Shown here: positions 51,395 through 59,490 of the stretch, in pieces | How the letters are laid out: each line of letters opens with the position of its first letter | Numbering within the stretch: position 1 is the stretch's first letter | Assembly: GCF_003369795.1 (NCBI RefSeq) | Contig: NZ_CP026730.1 | Span: 6,997,001-7,061,000 of the forward strand | Reading direction: 5' to 3' | DNA from: Streptomyces sp. CB09001 | GTDB taxonomy: Bacteria > Actinomycetota > Actinomycetes > Streptomycetales > Streptomycetaceae | DNA: 64,000 bases | Made by a program: the position numbers and the translations under genes | The notes under the pieces: model-generated | Seen by the model: only the letters and a program-made list of their open reading frames with translations | What the model was told of the DNA's origin: nothing | Database searches by the model: none

Positions 51395-52282
51395 TCAGGC
51401 GCAGCCGAGTTCGCCCAGCATGCCCTCGCGCAGCCTGGTGACGATCCGCTTGATCAGCCGGGACACGTGCATCTGCGAGCAGCCGAGCCGTTCGCCGATC
51501 TCCGCCTGGGTGGCCTCCTCCACGAACCGCAGGTGGATGATCCGCCGGTCGCGCTCGCTCAGCTCGGCCATCAGCGGGGCCAGCGAGTGGAAGTCCTCGA
51601 CGAGCCGCAGCCCGTCCTCCTCCACACCGATGAAGTCGGCCAGCACCGACTCGCCGTGCTCGGGTCCGTCACCGGTCAGCGCGGCGTCCAGCGAGGAGGA
51701 GTTGTAGCCGTTGGACGCGATCTGGCCCTCGATCACCTGGTCCTCGCCGATGTTCATCAGCGTGGCGAGTTCGGCGACCGTGGGCTCGCGGTCCAGGCGG
51801 GTGGAGAGCTCCTCGCGGGCCCTGGCCAGCTCCACGCGCAGCTCCTGGAGCCGGCGCGGAACGTGCACCGCCCAGGTGGTGTCCCGGAAGAAGCGCTTGA
51901 TCTCACCGACGATGTACGGCAGCGCGAACGACGTGAACTCGACCTCGCGCGACAGCTCGAAACGGTCGATGGCCTTGATCAGGCCGATCATGCCGGTCTG
52001 GACGATGTCCTCCATGTCGTCCCCGCGCCCGCGGAAGCGGCCCGCGGCGAACCGCACGAGCGACATGTTCATCTCGATCAGCGTGTTGCGCGCGAACTGG
52101 TACTCGGCCGTGCCCTCTTCGAGTTCGGCCAGACGCCGGAAGAACTGACGGGACAACTGCCGCGCGTCGCGCGGTGCCACGCTGCGGGGGTCCACCACGT
52201 CGCGCGGGGATCCCTCACCCGTCCCGCTCCCGGCGGTCTTCTCGACAACCCGCGTTTCCGGCCGGACCACGGCGGTCTCCAT
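51395..52282 (-). CDS. sigL: RNA polymerase sigma factor SigL (SigB/SigF group)
   Basis: 295 aa from ATG 52282 with GAGAGG upstream. Regions 2-4 are complete: MEDIVQTGMIGLIKAIDRFE (2.2), VEFTSFALPYIVGEIKRFFR (2.3-2.4), DREPTVAELATLMN (3.0) and LGCSQMHVSRLIKRIVTRLR (4.2). It belongs to the nine-member SigB-like group of Streptomyces. In S. coelicolor SigL sits in a SigB-SigL-SigM stress/development cascade. The SigB-type promoter 57 bp upstream fits. The identification as SigL is from neighbourhood. Confidence 0.88.
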   Translation of the reverse strand: METAVVRPETRVVEKTAGSGTGEGSPRDVVDPRSVAPRDARQLSRQFFRRLAELEEGTAEYQFARNTLIEMNMSLVRFAAGRFRGRGDDMEDIVQTGMIGLIKAIDRFELSREVEFTSFALPYIVGEIKRFFRDTTWAVHVPRRLQELRVELARAREELSTRLDREPTVAELATLMNIGEDQVIEGQIASNGYNSSSLDAALTGDGPEHGESVLADFIGVEEDGLRLVEDFHSLAPLMAELSERDRRIIHLRFVEEATQAEIGERLGCSQMHVSRLIKRIVTRLREGMLGELGCA

Positions 52283-52338
52283 TGCCTCTCCCACGAAAGT
52301 CACGGTTCGACGTCTCCCTAGGCTTTTCGCGCTTGCGG

Positions 52339-52363
52339 GTACCCGGGTCGCGACGGCGCATGC
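52339..52363 (-). promoter_or_regulatory. SigB-type promoter of sigL
   Basis: Minus strand GCAT (52360-52363), 15 bp, GGGTAC (52339-52344). The start codon at 52282 is 57 bp beyond the -10. This agrees with published SigB control of sigL in S. coelicolor. Confidence 0.6.
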
Positions 52364-52507
52364 CCCCCATTTCCATCCAGCGTAGTCCGGCCGACGGCCC
52401 GCGGCATCCGGGCCGCTCCGGGGAGCGCCGCGGATTCTCCTGAGGGCGGAACGCCGCACCCTTCCGGGACGCGGCCGGAACCCTAGGCTGAGGAGGTGAC
52501 CAGCCAC

Positions 52508-52924
52508 GTGCCGAACGAAGCCCGCGTCATTCCGCTGCGCCCGCAGGCCGGCCGTCCGGGGGCGCGCCCCGCCGCCTCACCGGTTCCTCCGGAGCGAAGG
52601 CCGCCCGCCGTGCGAGAGCCCCTGTGGCGCGACCTGGTCGGAGACGTCCTGCGGCAGGAACGCCTTGAGCAGGAGCGCACGCTGAAGGAGGTCGCCGAGG
52701 CCGCCCGGATCTCCATGCCCTACCTCTCGGAGGTGGAGCGCGGCCGCAAGGAGGCGTCCTCCGAAGTACTGGCCGCCGCCGCGGGCGCCCTCGGACTGGG
52801 CCTGGGCGACCTGCTCGCCCGCGCGCAGGGCGAGCTGATCCGGCTCACCTCCCGGCACCCCGGCGCGGGGACGGGCCGGGGGACGTCCGGCGCACGGTTC
52901 GACGGGATGTGCCTGGCCGCCTGA
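52508..52924 (+). CDS. popR: PopR, Xre-type activator of clpP3-clpP4
   Basis: 138 aa. The start is set at GTG 52508 because AGGAGGTGA, a perfect ribosome site, is 8 nt upstream; GTG 52496 (leaderless, 6 nt after TAGGCT) is the alternative. A ClgR/PopR-type HTH occupies about 40-100 (LWRDLVGDVLRQERLEQ, RISMPYLSEVERGRKEASSE). The protein ends in LAA, the exposed Ala-Ala by which ClpP1P2 degrades PopR. When ClpP1P2 fails, PopR builds up and turns on clpP3-clpP4, whose control region contains its palindrome. Confidence 0.88.
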   Translation: MPNEARVIPLRPQAGRPGARPAASPVPPERRPPAVREPLWRDLVGDVLRQERLEQERTLKEVAEAARISMPYLSEVERGRKEASSEVLAAAAGALGLGLGDLLARAQGELIRLTSRHPGAGTGRGTSGARFDGMCLAA

Positions 52925-52933
52925 GGGCGCGCA

Positions 52934-52970
52934 CGGGCCGGCGCCCCCGCACCGCGGAGGCGCCGGCCCG
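52934..52970. terminator. Bidirectional terminator between popR and clpP4
   Basis: Perfect 12-bp arms (52934-52945 with 52959-52970, CGGGCCGGCGCC type), 13-nt loop, 10 bp after popR and 6 bp from the clpP4 stop. Confidence 0.7.
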
Positions 52971-52975
52971 GTGGT

Positions 52976-53578
52976 TCAGACCCTCGTCAGGCGCCGTGCG
53001 AGCACCTCGTCGGCCAGCCCGTAAGCCACCGCCTCCTGGGCGGTGAACACTTTGTCGCGGTCCATGTCGGCGCGCAGCGTCGCGACGTCGTGGTGTGTGT
53101 GGCGGGCCAGCACCTCCTCCACCTGGGAACGGATCCGCACCATCTCCTTGGCCTGGAGCGCCAGGTCGGACACCGTGCCCTGCCGGCCGCCGCTGGCCGG
53201 CTGCCCCAGCAGGACCCGCGCGTGCTCCAGCACGAACCGCCGCCCCGGGTCGCCGCCCGCCAGCAGCACGGCCGCGGTGGAGGCCGCCTGTCCGACACAG
53301 AACGTCGAGATCGGCGCCTGCACGAAGGTCATGGTGTCGTAGATCGCCATCAGCGACGTGAAGGAGCCGCCGGGGGAGTTGATGTAGATCGCGATCTCGC
53401 TCTCCGGGGCCGACGACTCCAGGTGCAGGAGCTGTGCGATCACGACGTTGGCCACGCCGTCGTCGATATCGGTTCCCAGAAAGATGATCCGCTCCGACAG
53501 CAGCCGGCTGAACACGTCGTAGGACCGCTCGCCCTGCGGAGTCCGCTCGACGACATTCGGAATCGTGTAGCTTCCCAT
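52976..53578 (-). CDS. clpP4: ClpP4, ATP-dependent protease proteolytic subunit lacking the catalytic His
   Basis: 200 aa from ATG 53578, one base after the clpP3 stop. The ClpP fold is complete: YINSPGGSFTS (about 65-75), nucleophile S100 in CVGQAASTAAV, and D171 in RADMDRDKVF. The usual LPNARIMIHQP is LEHARVLLGQP, so the triad His is Gly125. By analogy with plant and cyanobacterial ClpR it may form mixed rings with ClpP3 and contribute few active sites. It is the second gene of the PopR-controlled operon, normally silent while ClpP1P2 works. Confidence 0.92.
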   Translation of the reverse strand: MGSYTIPNVVERTPQGERSYDVFSRLLSERIIFLGTDIDDGVANVVIAQLLHLESSAPESEIAIYINSPGGSFTSLMAIYDTMTFVQAPISTFCVGQAASTAAVLLAGGDPGRRFVLEHARVLLGQPASGGRQGTVSDLALQAKEMVRIRSQVEEVLARHTHHDVATLRADMDRDKVFTAQEAVAYGLADEVLARRLTRV

Positions 53579-53579
53579 G

Positions 53580-54233
53580 TCACAGTCCCATCCGTCGCCT
53601 GGTGGCGGCCGGGCGCACATCCGCCAGGGACTGCACCACCTGGTCCACCATTCCGTACTCCCTGGCCTCCTCGGCCGTGAACCAGCGGTCGCGGTCGCCG
53701 TCCCGGGAGATGGTCTCGGGGCTCTGACCGGTGTGCTCGGCGGTGATCCGCTCGATGGTCCGCTTGGTGAAGTCCAGGTTGTCCGCCTGGATCTCGATGT
53801 CGGCGGTGGTGCCGCCGATGCCCGCCGACGGCTGGTGCATCATGATCCGCGCGTTCGGCAGCGCGTAGCGCTTGCCCGCCGTGCCGACGCTCAGCAGGAA
53901 CTGCCCCATGCTGGCGGCGAACCCCATGGCGAGCGTCGAGACGTCGTTGGGGATCAGCCGCATGGTGTCGTAGATGGCGAGCCCCGCGTGCACGGAACCG
54001 CCGGGACTGTTGACGTACAGGCTGATGTCGGTGCGCGGGTCCTGTGCGGACAGGATCAGCAGCTGCGCGCAGACCCGGTTCGCCGAGACCTCGTCGACCT
54101 GCGTGCCGAGCAGCACGATCCGCTGGTCGAGCAGCTGCTCGGCGAGCCGGTCGTCGAACCGGGTCGCGGGGGTGTCGCCCTCCTCGGCCCTGGGCGGTCG
54201 GGCCGGGGCGGGGCCGGCGGTGAATGGAGACAT
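53580..54233 (-). CDS. clpP3: ClpP3, ATP-dependent protease proteolytic subunit
   Basis: 217 aa from ATG 54233 with AAGGAG upstream. After a Pro-rich N terminus the ClpP fold is canonical: YVNSPGGSVHAGLAIYDTM, S108 (LAMGFAASMGQFLL), H133 (LPNARIMMHQPSAG), D178 (ISRDGDRDRWF). It forms the peptidase chamber with ClpP4 and works with a Clp ATPase. First gene of the operon; the PopR palindrome is 116 bp upstream. Confidence 0.92.
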   Translation of the reverse strand: MSPFTAGPAPARPPRAEEGDTPATRFDDRLAEQLLDQRIVLLGTQVDEVSANRVCAQLLILSAQDPRTDISLYVNSPGGSVHAGLAIYDTMRLIPNDVSTLAMGFAASMGQFLLSVGTAGKRYALPNARIMMHQPSAGIGGTTADIEIQADNLDFTKRTIERITAEHTGQSPETISRDGDRDRWFTAEEAREYGMVDQVVQSLADVRPAATRRRMGL

Positions 54234-54348
54234 CGGCGCTCCTTGTCGAGTTGTGGCCAGTGGTTGAGGGGTGGTGCGGGGTGGTGCGCGGCCGATGGCG
54301 CCGCGCTTCCTCCACTCTCGGCCCGCCGAGGCCCGGACCGGGGTCTTC

Positions 54349-54363
54349 TCTGCCCGCGGCAGA
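54349..54363 (-). promoter_or_regulatory. PopR box of the clpP3-clpP4 operon
   Basis: TCTGCC-CGC-GGCAGA, a perfect palindrome of 6-bp arms and 3-bp spacer. It matches the core of the published TTCTGCC-N3-GGCAGAA PopR site of S. lividans; the outermost bases differ. Confidence 0.75.
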
Positions 54364-54443
54364 TTCGCCACCGGCAGAGCGATGAGTTCCGGGGTCCGTG
54401 CCGGTCGACAGTGGTGACCCTGTTCCGCTCCCAGGAGGCAGTC

Positions 54444-54926
54444 ATGAGCAACGACGGATTCACCACGTGCCTGTGGTTCGACGGCGACGCCGAGGACGCC
54501 GCCCACTTCTACGTCTCCGTCTTCAAGAACTCCGGCATCGGGGCCGTCACCCGCTACCCCGAGGGGGCGCCACAGCCCGCCGGCTCGGTGCTCACCGTCG
54601 AGTTCACCGCCAACGGCCAGAAGTTCGTCGGCCTCAACGGCGGCCCGCAGTTCCGGTTCAACGAGGCGATCTCCTTCCAGATCACCTGCGAGAACCAGGA
54701 CGAGGTCGACCACTACTGGACCAGGCTCACCGAGGGCGGCGGCGAGGACGGACCCTGCGGCTGGCTCAAGGACCGGTTCGGCGTGTCCTGGCAGGTCGTC
54801 CCGCGCCGGCTCGAGGAGATGTTCCGCGACCCCGACCCGGCCCGGGTGGCGCGGGCCAACAAGGCCATGATGTCGATGCGCAAGCTCGACATCGCCGCGC
54901 TGGAGCAGGCGTACGCCGGGGAGTGA
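54444..54926 (+). CDS. VOC/PhnB-like protein
   Basis: 160 aa from ATG 54444 behind AGGAGG. It matches the PhnB-like '3-demethylubiquinone' group (DGFTTCLWFDGDAEDAAHFY, CGWLKDRFGVSWQVVPR), a glyoxalase-fold family. It has no ubiquinone context here and menaquinone organisms lack that pathway, so the name from the family should not be used. Function unknown. It reads away from clpP3 across a 210-bp gap containing the PopR box. Confidence 0.85.
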   Translation: MSNDGFTTCLWFDGDAEDAAHFYVSVFKNSGIGAVTRYPEGAPQPAGSVLTVEFTANGQKFVGLNGGPQFRFNEAISFQITCENQDEVDHYWTRLTEGGGEDGPCGWLKDRFGVSWQVVPRRLEEMFRDPDPARVARANKAMMSMRKLDIAALEQAYAGE

Positions 54927-55054
54927 CGCGCCGCCGACGCGCGGGGCGGGGACGGGATGGCCGGCGTGAGGAACCGGACCGTGCCCGGTGGTCCCGTCCA
55001 CTCGTCCCGTCCACCCACAGTCCGAAGCACTTGTCCGCACAGGAGGCGGCAGTC

Positions 55055-55852
55055 ATGGCCGTGCAACCCGAAGGGGCCCCTTGCTGGGCCGACGCGATGT
55101 TCACGGACGTCGAGGGAGCCAAGAGCTTCTACGGCGACGTCCTCGGCTGGACCTTCGGCGAGTCGTCGTCGGAGTTCGGCAACTACACCGAGTGCTACGC
55201 GGACGGCAAGGCGGTGGCCGCCGTGGTCCCGCCCCCGCCCGGACACGAGGACCAGTCCCAGTGGTGCCTCTACTTCGCCTCCCCGGACGCGGCGGCGACC
55301 GCCGGGCGGATCCGCCAGGCCGGCGGCGAGCTGCTGCTGGAGCCGATGAAGGTCGGTGACTTCGGCACCATGTGTCTGGCCCGCGACCCGGGCGGAGTGG
55401 TCTTCGGAGTCTGGCAGGGCGACAAGCACGAGGGCTTCGAGGCGACGGCCGTCCCCGGCGCGTACTGCTGGGCCGAGGTCTTCACCCGTGAGCCCGCGAA
55501 GTCGGACGCCTTCTTCCCCGCGGTCTTCTCCTACCGGGCCCAGCAGATGCAGGACGACCAGGTGGACTTCCGCCTCTTCGACCTCGGCGACGACCCCGTC
55601 CTGGGCCGCATGGCCATGACGGAGGACTTCCCGCCCGAGGTCCCGCCCTACATCAACGTCTACTTCACCGTCGGCGACTGCGACGCGGCCGTGGCCCGCG
55701 CCACCGAGCGGGGCGGCGTCCTGCGGTTCGGTCCGGTCACGACCCCGTTCGGCCGCTTCGCGGCGCTCAGCGACCCGCAGGGCGCGAGCTTCTCGGTGAT
55801 CGACATCACGACCACCGAGGGCGAGATGCCCAAGGTCGCGGACGTCTCCTGA
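55055..55852 (+). CDS. Two-domain VOC-superfamily protein
   Basis: 265 aa from ATG 55055 (AGGAGG upstream). Two glyoxalase-like halves: 1-125 (CWADAMFTDVEGAKSFYGDVLGW) and about 135-260 (YCWAEVFTREPAKSDAFFPAVF). It resembles the actinobacterial 'hydroxylase' VOC group encoded near secondary metabolism and stress genes. A reaction cannot be read from the sequence. It may share a transcript with the VOC gene 128 bp upstream. Confidence 0.85.
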   Translation: MAVQPEGAPCWADAMFTDVEGAKSFYGDVLGWTFGESSSEFGNYTECYADGKAVAAVVPPPPGHEDQSQWCLYFASPDAAATAGRIRQAGGELLLEPMKVGDFGTMCLARDPGGVVFGVWQGDKHEGFEATAVPGAYCWAEVFTREPAKSDAFFPAVFSYRAQQMQDDQVDFRLFDLGDDPVLGRMAMTEDFPPEVPPYINVYFTVGDCDAAVARATERGGVLRFGPVTTPFGRFAALSDPQGASFSVIDITTTEGEMPKVADVS

Positions 55853-55882
55853 GCCCGGTCCGGACACCCCGCCCGGCCATGG

Positions 55883-55888
55883 CATGAT
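55883..55888 (+). promoter_or_regulatory. -10 box of a probable leaderless promoter (RNase H gene)
   Basis: CATGAT, 7 nt, then ATG 55896, with no Shine-Dalgarno sequence. This supports 55896 over the in-frame ATG at 55884. Confidence 0.4.
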
Positions 55889-55895
55889 CGAGCGC

Positions 55896-56588
55896 ATGCG
55901 TGAACGTGCAGTGGCCGCGTGCGACGGGGCTTCGAAGGGAAACCCGGGTCCGGCCGGCTGGGCCTGGGTGATCGCCGACGCGGCGGAGAACCCCGTCCGC
56001 TGGGAGGCGGGTCCGCTCGGCCGGACCACCAACAACGTCGCCGAACTCACGGCGCTGGAGCGGCTGCTGGCGTCGACCGACCCCGAGGTGCCGCTCGAGG
56101 TCCGCATGGATTCGCAGTACGCCATGAAGGCCGTCACCACCTGGCTGCCCGGCTGGAAGCGCAACGGCTGGAAGACCGCCGCGGGCAAACCCGTCGCCAA
56201 CCAGGAACTGGTCGTGCGCATCGACGAACTGCTCGACGGCCGCTCGGTCGAGTTCCGCTACGTGCCCGCGCACCAGGTCGACGGCGACCGGCTCAACGAC
56301 TTCGCCGACCGCGCCGCCAGCCAGTCGGCCGTCGTCCAGGAAGCCGCGGGCAGCGCCCTCGGCTCGCCGGAGCCACCGCCCGCACCGGACGTCCCGGCGG
56401 CCCGCAAGGCACCGCGCCGGGGGTCCCCCGGAGCGGCCCGCAAGAGCGGCGGCTCCTCGGCCCGCACCATCAAGGCGAAGTTCCCCGGACGCTGTCTGTG
56501 CGGCCGCGCGTACGCGGCCGGTGAGCCCATCGCCAAGAACGACCAGGGCTGGGGCCACCCCGAGTGCCGCACGGTGGCCGCCGGATAA
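55896..56588 (+). CDS. rnhA: RNase HI with C-terminal zinc-type tail
   Basis: 230 aa from ATG 55896. The RNase H domain (1-145) has the DEDD residues: Asp in VAACDGASKGNPGPAGWAW, Glu in NNVAELTALE, Asp in VRMDSQYAMK, and Asp in NDFADRAASQS. It removes RNA from RNA-DNA hybrids. After an Ala/Pro linker, the last 35 residues (GRCLCGRAYAAGEPI and HPEC) suggest a small zinc knuckle not found in the E. coli enzyme. Symbol by family; Streptomyces has more than one RNase H. Confidence 0.85.
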   Translation: MRERAVAACDGASKGNPGPAGWAWVIADAAENPVRWEAGPLGRTTNNVAELTALERLLASTDPEVPLEVRMDSQYAMKAVTTWLPGWKRNGWKTAAGKPVANQELVVRIDELLDGRSVEFRYVPAHQVDGDRLNDFADRAASQSAVVQEAAGSALGSPEPPPAPDVPAARKAPRRGSPGAARKSGGSSARTIKAKFPGRCLCGRAYAAGEPIAKNDQGWGHPECRTVAAG

Positions 56589-56695
56589 ACCGCGCCCGCC
56601 CACGGCCGCGCAGCACCGGCCCGCGGCCCCTCCCTTGTTACTCTGCGGTCCCGAATGACCGCAATGACGGTAATGAGTGCATACCAGGGGTGTGT

Positions 56696-57955
56696 GTGAA
56701 GGTCGCCTGCGTCGGCGGTGGGCCCGCCGGACTGTACCTGTCGATCCTGCTGAAGCGGCAGGACCCGACCCACGACGTCACCGTGTACGAACGCGATCCG
56801 GAGGGCTCCACCTACGGCTGGGGCGTCACCTACTGGCGCGGACTGCTCGACCGGCTCGGCGAACACGACCCCGCCTCCGCGCGCGCCGTCGAGGAGCACT
56901 CCGTGCGCTGGCGGGACGGTGTCGCCCACGTCGGCGACCTGGCCACCCGGCACCACGGCGACGAGGGCTTCGGCATCGGCCGCCACCGGCTCCTCGCGAT
57001 CCTCGCCGCCCGCGCCCGCGAACTGGGCGTGCGCCTGGAGTTCGAGCACCCGGTCACCGGCGCGAACCCGCCCGCCGCCGACCTCGTGGTGGCGGCCGAC
57101 GGGGCGGGCAGTGTCCTGCGCACCCACCACGCCGGCCACTTCGGCACCGAGGTCACCGGTGGTCGCGACCACTACGTGTGGCTCGGGACCACCAAGGTCT
57201 TCGACGCCTTCACCTTCGCCTTCGTCGAGACCGACCACGGCTGGATCTGGGCGTACGGCTACGGCTACGGCCCCGAGGGCAGCACCTGCGTCGTCGAGTG
57301 CGCGCCCGGGACCTGGACCGGCCTGGGCCTGGACCGCGCGGACGAGGCCGAGGGGCTCGTCCTGCTGGAGAAGCTCTTCGCCGACGTCCTGGACGGACAC
57401 CCGCTCACCGCGCGGTCCTCCGGCCGGGCCGGTGCCGCCTGGCCCGTCTTCCGCACCCTCACCAACCGCACCTGGTCCCGGGGCAACCTCGTGCTGCTCG
57501 GCGACGCCGCCCACACCACGCACTACTCCATCGGCGCCGGCACCACGCTCGCCCTGGAGGACGCCATGGCCCTGGCCACCGCCCTGCGCGAGCGGGACAC
57601 CCTCCCGGACGCCCTCGCCCACTACGAACGCGAACGCCGGGCCGCCCTGCTGCCGGCGCAGAGCGCGGCCCGGCTCAGCGCCCGGTGGTACGAGAACCTG
57701 CCCCGCTACATCCACCTGCCGCCGGAGCAGATGTTCGCCCTGCTCGGCCAGCGGCACTCGCCGCTGCTGCCGTACCTCCCGCCCCGGCTGTACTACCGGC
57801 TGGACCGGGCGGCCGGCCGGCTGGAGACCCTGCGCAGGGTCAAGCGCCGGCTGGGGCCCGTGATCGCGCGCACCGTCCAGGCACGCAGACTCGCCGCCGG
57901 CGACGGGCGGGACCGCTCCGGGCGTCCCGACGCGGTGCCCGCGCACCGCGGATGA
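56696..57955 (+). CDS. FAD-dependent aromatic monooxygenase-like protein
   Basis: 419 aa. The start is placed at GTG 56696 (AGGGG upstream), giving VKVACVGGGPAGLYLSILL as the FAD-binding N terminus. The second FAD motif is LVLLGDAAHTTHYSIGAGT, and the family DG motif is present (VVAADGAGSVLR). It belongs to the UbiH/PHBH-like class, with likeness to anthraniloyl-CoA monooxygenase. It hydroxylates an aromatic substrate using NAD(P)H and O2; the substrate is unknown. It precedes the aldo/keto reductase by 12 bp. Confidence 0.85.
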   Translation: MKVACVGGGPAGLYLSILLKRQDPTHDVTVYERDPEGSTYGWGVTYWRGLLDRLGEHDPASARAVEEHSVRWRDGVAHVGDLATRHHGDEGFGIGRHRLLAILAARARELGVRLEFEHPVTGANPPAADLVVAADGAGSVLRTHHAGHFGTEVTGGRDHYVWLGTTKVFDAFTFAFVETDHGWIWAYGYGYGPEGSTCVVECAPGTWTGLGLDRADEAEGLVLLEKLFADVLDGHPLTARSSGRAGAAWPVFRTLTNRTWSRGNLVLLGDAAHTTHYSIGAGTTLALEDAMALATALRERDTLPDALAHYERERRAALLPAQSAARLSARWYENLPRYIHLPPEQMFALLGQRHSPLLPYLPPRLYYRLDRAAGRLETLRRVKRRLGPVIARTVQARRLAAGDGRDRSGRPDAVPAHRG

Positions 57956-57967
57956 CAGACTGACGCC

Positions 57968-58951
57968 ATGGACGAGCGCACTTTCGGCAGGTCGGATCAG
58001 CACGCGTCGGTGATCGGCCTCGGCACCTGGCAACTGGGTGCCGACTGGGGAGACGTCGACGACAAGGAAGCCCTCGCGGTACTGGAGGCGGCGGCCGAGT
58101 CGGGGGTGACCTTCTTCGACACGGCGGACGTTTACGGCGACGGCCGCAGCGAGCAGACCATCGCGACGTTCCTGGCGAGCAGGCCCGACCTGCACGTGCT
58201 GGTCGCCACCAAGATGGGCCGCCGGGTCGACCAGATCCCGCAGAACTACGTCCTGGACAACTTCCGGGAATGGAACGACCGCTCCCGCCGCAACCTCGGC
58301 GTCGACCGCCTCGACCTGGTGCAGCTGCACTGCCCGCCGACGCCCGTCTACTCCAGCGACGAGGTGTTCGACGCCCTGGACACCCTCGTCGAGGAGGAGC
58401 GGATCGCCGCGTACGGGGTGAGCGTCGAGACGTGCGCGGAGGCGCTGACCGCGATCGCCCGGCCGAACGTGGCGAGCGTGCAGATCATCCTCAACCCGTT
58501 CCGGATGAAGCCCCTGCGCGAGGTCCTGCCCGCGGCCCGAGAGGCCGGCGTCGGCATCATCGCCCGGGTGCCGCTGGCGTCCGGCCTGCTGACCGGCAAG
58601 TACACCAAGGACACGGTCTTCGCGGCCAACGACCACCGGAACTTCAACCGGCACGGCGAGGCCTTCGACCAGGGCGAGACCTTCTCCGGCGTGGACTACG
58701 CCACCGGGGTGGAGGCCGCCGCCGAGTTCGCCGCGCTCGCGCCCGAGGGATACACCCCGGCCCAGCTGGCGCTGCGCTGGATCATCCAGCAGCCCGGCGT
58801 GACGAGCGTGATCCCGGGCGCCCGTTCGCCCGAGCAGGCCCGCGCCAACACGGACGCCGCCCGGCTGCCGGAACTGTCCGAGGACACCCTGGCCGCGATC
58901 CGCGACCTCTACGACCGGCGCGTCAAGGACCAGGTCGAGGGCCGCTGGTAG
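57968..58951 (+). CDS. Aldo/keto reductase
   Basis: 327 aa from ATG 57968; CAGACT is 6 nt upstream. Family marks: IGLGTWQLGADWGDV, the catalytic FFDTADVYGDGRSEQ, Lys in VATKMGRRV, QLHCPP and VIPGARSPEQARAN. It resembles the YajO/oxidoreductase AKR group. It follows the monooxygenase closely and may work in the same pathway, but no substrate can be given. Confidence 0.88.
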   Translation: MDERTFGRSDQHASVIGLGTWQLGADWGDVDDKEALAVLEAAAESGVTFFDTADVYGDGRSEQTIATFLASRPDLHVLVATKMGRRVDQIPQNYVLDNFREWNDRSRRNLGVDRLDLVQLHCPPTPVYSSDEVFDALDTLVEEERIAAYGVSVETCAEALTAIARPNVASVQIILNPFRMKPLREVLPAAREAGVGIIARVPLASGLLTGKYTKDTVFAANDHRNFNRHGEAFDQGETFSGVDYATGVEAAAEFAALAPEGYTPAQLALRWIIQQPGVTSVIPGARSPEQARANTDAARLPELSEDTLAAIRDLYDRRVKDQVEGRW

Positions 58952-58979
58952 GCGGCCGGCGGGCGAGCGGCCCCCGGCC

Positions 58980-59336
58980 TCACGGCACCAGGAGCAACTG
59001 CCGCTCCCGCTCCTGGTCGCCCGAGGCCGCTCCCTCGTTCCGCGCGGTGAAGGCGCGGGACAGCGTCTCGCTCGCCGCCTCCACGGCCTGCGGCGTGCCC
59101 TGAACGGTGACCGTCACCGGTGCGGACAGCGCGCCGCCCGTCGTGCGCGCCGCGGCGGACGCGTCCGGGGCGTGCGGGGAGTCCGGGGCGTCGAAGGTCG
59201 CGGTGCGCACCGTGGCCCCCGCGTCCGTGGGCAAGCCGTCGGGGGCCCCGAAGACGCCCTCCAGCGCGCGGACGATCGCCCGCGCGTCGTCGATGCCGCC
59301 GCCGTCGAGCGTCACGGTGAGCCGAGTGTCGGACAT
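58980..59336 (-). CDS. Small hypothetical protein (118 aa)
   Basis: ATG 59336 with GAAGG repeats upstream. The sequence SDTRLTVTLDGGGIDDARAI looks like a short beta-alpha fold, followed by Ala/Asp-rich linker and a helix (AVEAASETLSRAFTARNE). I do not recognise the family; a link to the EACC-type domains of bacterial conflict systems crossed my mind but is not supported. It faces the aldo/keto reductase stop and diverges from the DUF6328 gene. Confidence 0.6.
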   Translation of the reverse strand: MSDTRLTVTLDGGGIDDARAIVRALEGVFGAPDGLPTDAGATVRTATFDAPDSPHAPDASAAARTTGGALSAPVTVTVQGTPQAVEAASETLSRAFTARNEGAASGDQERERQLLLVP

Positions 59337-59490
59337 CCTTCGCCTTCCTTGCCGGACTTGGGTCGGTCCCGCCCCGTGTAACCGCCCCCCGATCACCCAA
59401 ACCGGGCGTCACCGCCCCGGCCCGGCGCCTGAGTACCGGGATCCCGGGAACAGGGAAGAGGACGCAGGCGACGGGCACCGGGAGGACGAC

